Assembly: GCF_040807025.1 (NCBI RefSeq) | Contig: NC_090951.1 | Span: 1,860,001-1,924,000 of the forward strand | Source: Struthio camelus | Lineage: Eukaryota; Chordata; Aves; Struthioniformes; Struthionidae | Length of the DNA: 64,000 nucleotides | Direction: 5' to 3' | Part shown: positions 63,090-64,000 of the stretch, one piece after another | Layout: every line of letters starts with the position of its first letter | Numbering within the stretch: position 1 is the stretch's first letter | Notes under the pieces: generated by a model | Told to the model about the DNA's origin: nothing | Database searches by the model: none | The model's input: the letters and a program-made list of their open reading frames with translations, nothing else | Made by a program: the position numbers and the translations under genes

Positions 63090-64000
63090 CCGCGGCCCCC
63101 CCCCCATGCACCCGCCGGCCCCACGGCACTGCCCACGTCCCCCCCATGCACCCGCCGGCCCCACGGCACTGCCCGCGCCCCCTGACCACCCGCCGGCCCC
63201 ACGGCTGCTGCCTGGGCCCCCCTTGCACCCGCCAGCCCCATAGCACTGCCCATGCCCCCCTCGTGCACCCGCCGGCCCCACGGCACTGCCCGCGTCCCCC
63301 TCGTGCACCTGCCGGCCCCACGGCACTGCCCGCGTCCCCCCCGTGCACCCGCCGGCCCCACGGCACTGCCCGCGTCCCCCTCGTGCACCTGCCGGCCCCA
63401 CGGCACTGCCCGCGTCCCCCCCGTGCACCCGCCGGCCCCACGGCACTGCCCGCGTCCCCCGACCACCCGCTGGCCCCACGGCACTGCCTGAGTCCCCCCC
63501 ATGCACCCGCCGGCCCCACGGCACTGCCCGCGCCCCCTGACCACCCGCCGGCCCCACGGCTGCTGCCTGGGCCCCCCTTGCACCCGCCAGCCCCATAGCA
63601 CTGCCCATGCCCCCCTCGTGCACCCGCCGGCCCCACGGCACTGCCCGCGTCCCCCTCGTGCACCCGCCGGCCCCACGGCACTGCCCGCGTCCCCCCCGTG
63701 CACCCGCCGGCCCCACGGCACTGCCCGCGTCCCCCTCGTGCACCTGCCGGCCCCACGGCACTGCCCGCGTCCCCCCCGTGCACCCGCCGGCCCCACGGCA
63801 CTGCCCGCGTCCCCCGACCACCCGCTGGCCCCACGGCACTGCCTGAGTCCCCCCCATGCACCCGCCGGCCCCACGGCACTGCCCGCGCCCCCTGACCACC
63901 CGCCGGCCCCACGGCTGCTGCCTGGGCCCCCCTTGCACCCGCCAGCCCCATGGCACTGCCCATGCCCCCCTCGTGCACCCGCCGGCCCCACGGCACTGCC
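63090..64000. repeat. 39-40 bp minisatellite with 355-bp higher-order period
   Basis: The unit contains cgtgcacccgccggcccc and acggcactgcccgcgtcccc. The distinctive variant cctgaccacccgccgg starts at 63181, 63536 and 63891, exactly 355 bp apart, so nine-unit blocks are themselves repeated almost without change. The array runs off the right edge. Confidence 0.96.

Overview
The window is a piece of a vertebrate nuclear chromosome, most likely from a bird. Its multi-exon genes have short introns, the right-hand 50 kb is very GC-rich, and almost every intron there carries GC-rich minisatellites, as on small avian chromosomes. The gene order matches human 16q24.3 and mouse distal chromosome 8 as I remember them. 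I could run no search, so species and orthology rest on remembered human proteins plus splice phase. In all ten genes every exon junction is in phase, and seven of the nine complete genes come out within about 5 percent of the human length I remember (VPS9D1 and ZNF276 within about that, SPATA2L about 7 percent longer, SULT5A1 with no human protein to compare).

Layout from left to right: the last six coding exons of FANCA (+, 405-3883); ZNF276 (-, 4496-13378), tail to tail with FANCA; VPS9D1 (+, 13694-20145), head to head with ZNF276 across 315 bp; SPATA2L (+, 21463-23044); CDK10 (-, 24733-29646), tail to tail with SPATA2L; SPATA33 (-, 30267-32017); CHMP1A (+, 32758-36949), head to head with SPATA33; DPEP1 (-, 40100-45291); a cytosolic sulfotransferase that I assign to SULT5A1 (+, 46061-49632), head to head with DPEP1; and CPNE7 (-, 53308-62680).

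The genes do not form one pathway. FANCA acts in interstrand-crosslink repair, ZNF276 is a ZAD/C2H2 DNA-binding protein, VPS9D1 is a Rab-GEF-like endosomal protein, CHMP1A is an ESCRT-III subunit, CDK10 is a cyclin M-dependent kinase, SPATA2L is a CYLD-adaptor relative, SPATA33 is a sperm calcineurin-anchoring protein, DPEP1 is a GPI-anchored dipeptidase, SULT5A1 is a sulfotransferase, and CPNE7 is a copine. They share regulatory space: three divergent promoters, two convergent 3' ends with facing polyadenylation signals, and one promoter made of a 42-bp tandem repeat in which each copy carries an NRF1-like palindrome.

The left 12 kb has ordinary base composition and no large arrays. From about 12 kb on, GC rises and at least a dozen unrelated minisatellites appear in VPS9D1, DPEP1, SULT5A1 and CPNE7 introns and between genes. 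They open very long reading frames on both strands that are not genes. I see no retrovirus-like element, no tRNA or rRNA gene, no CRISPR array and no unknown multigene system.
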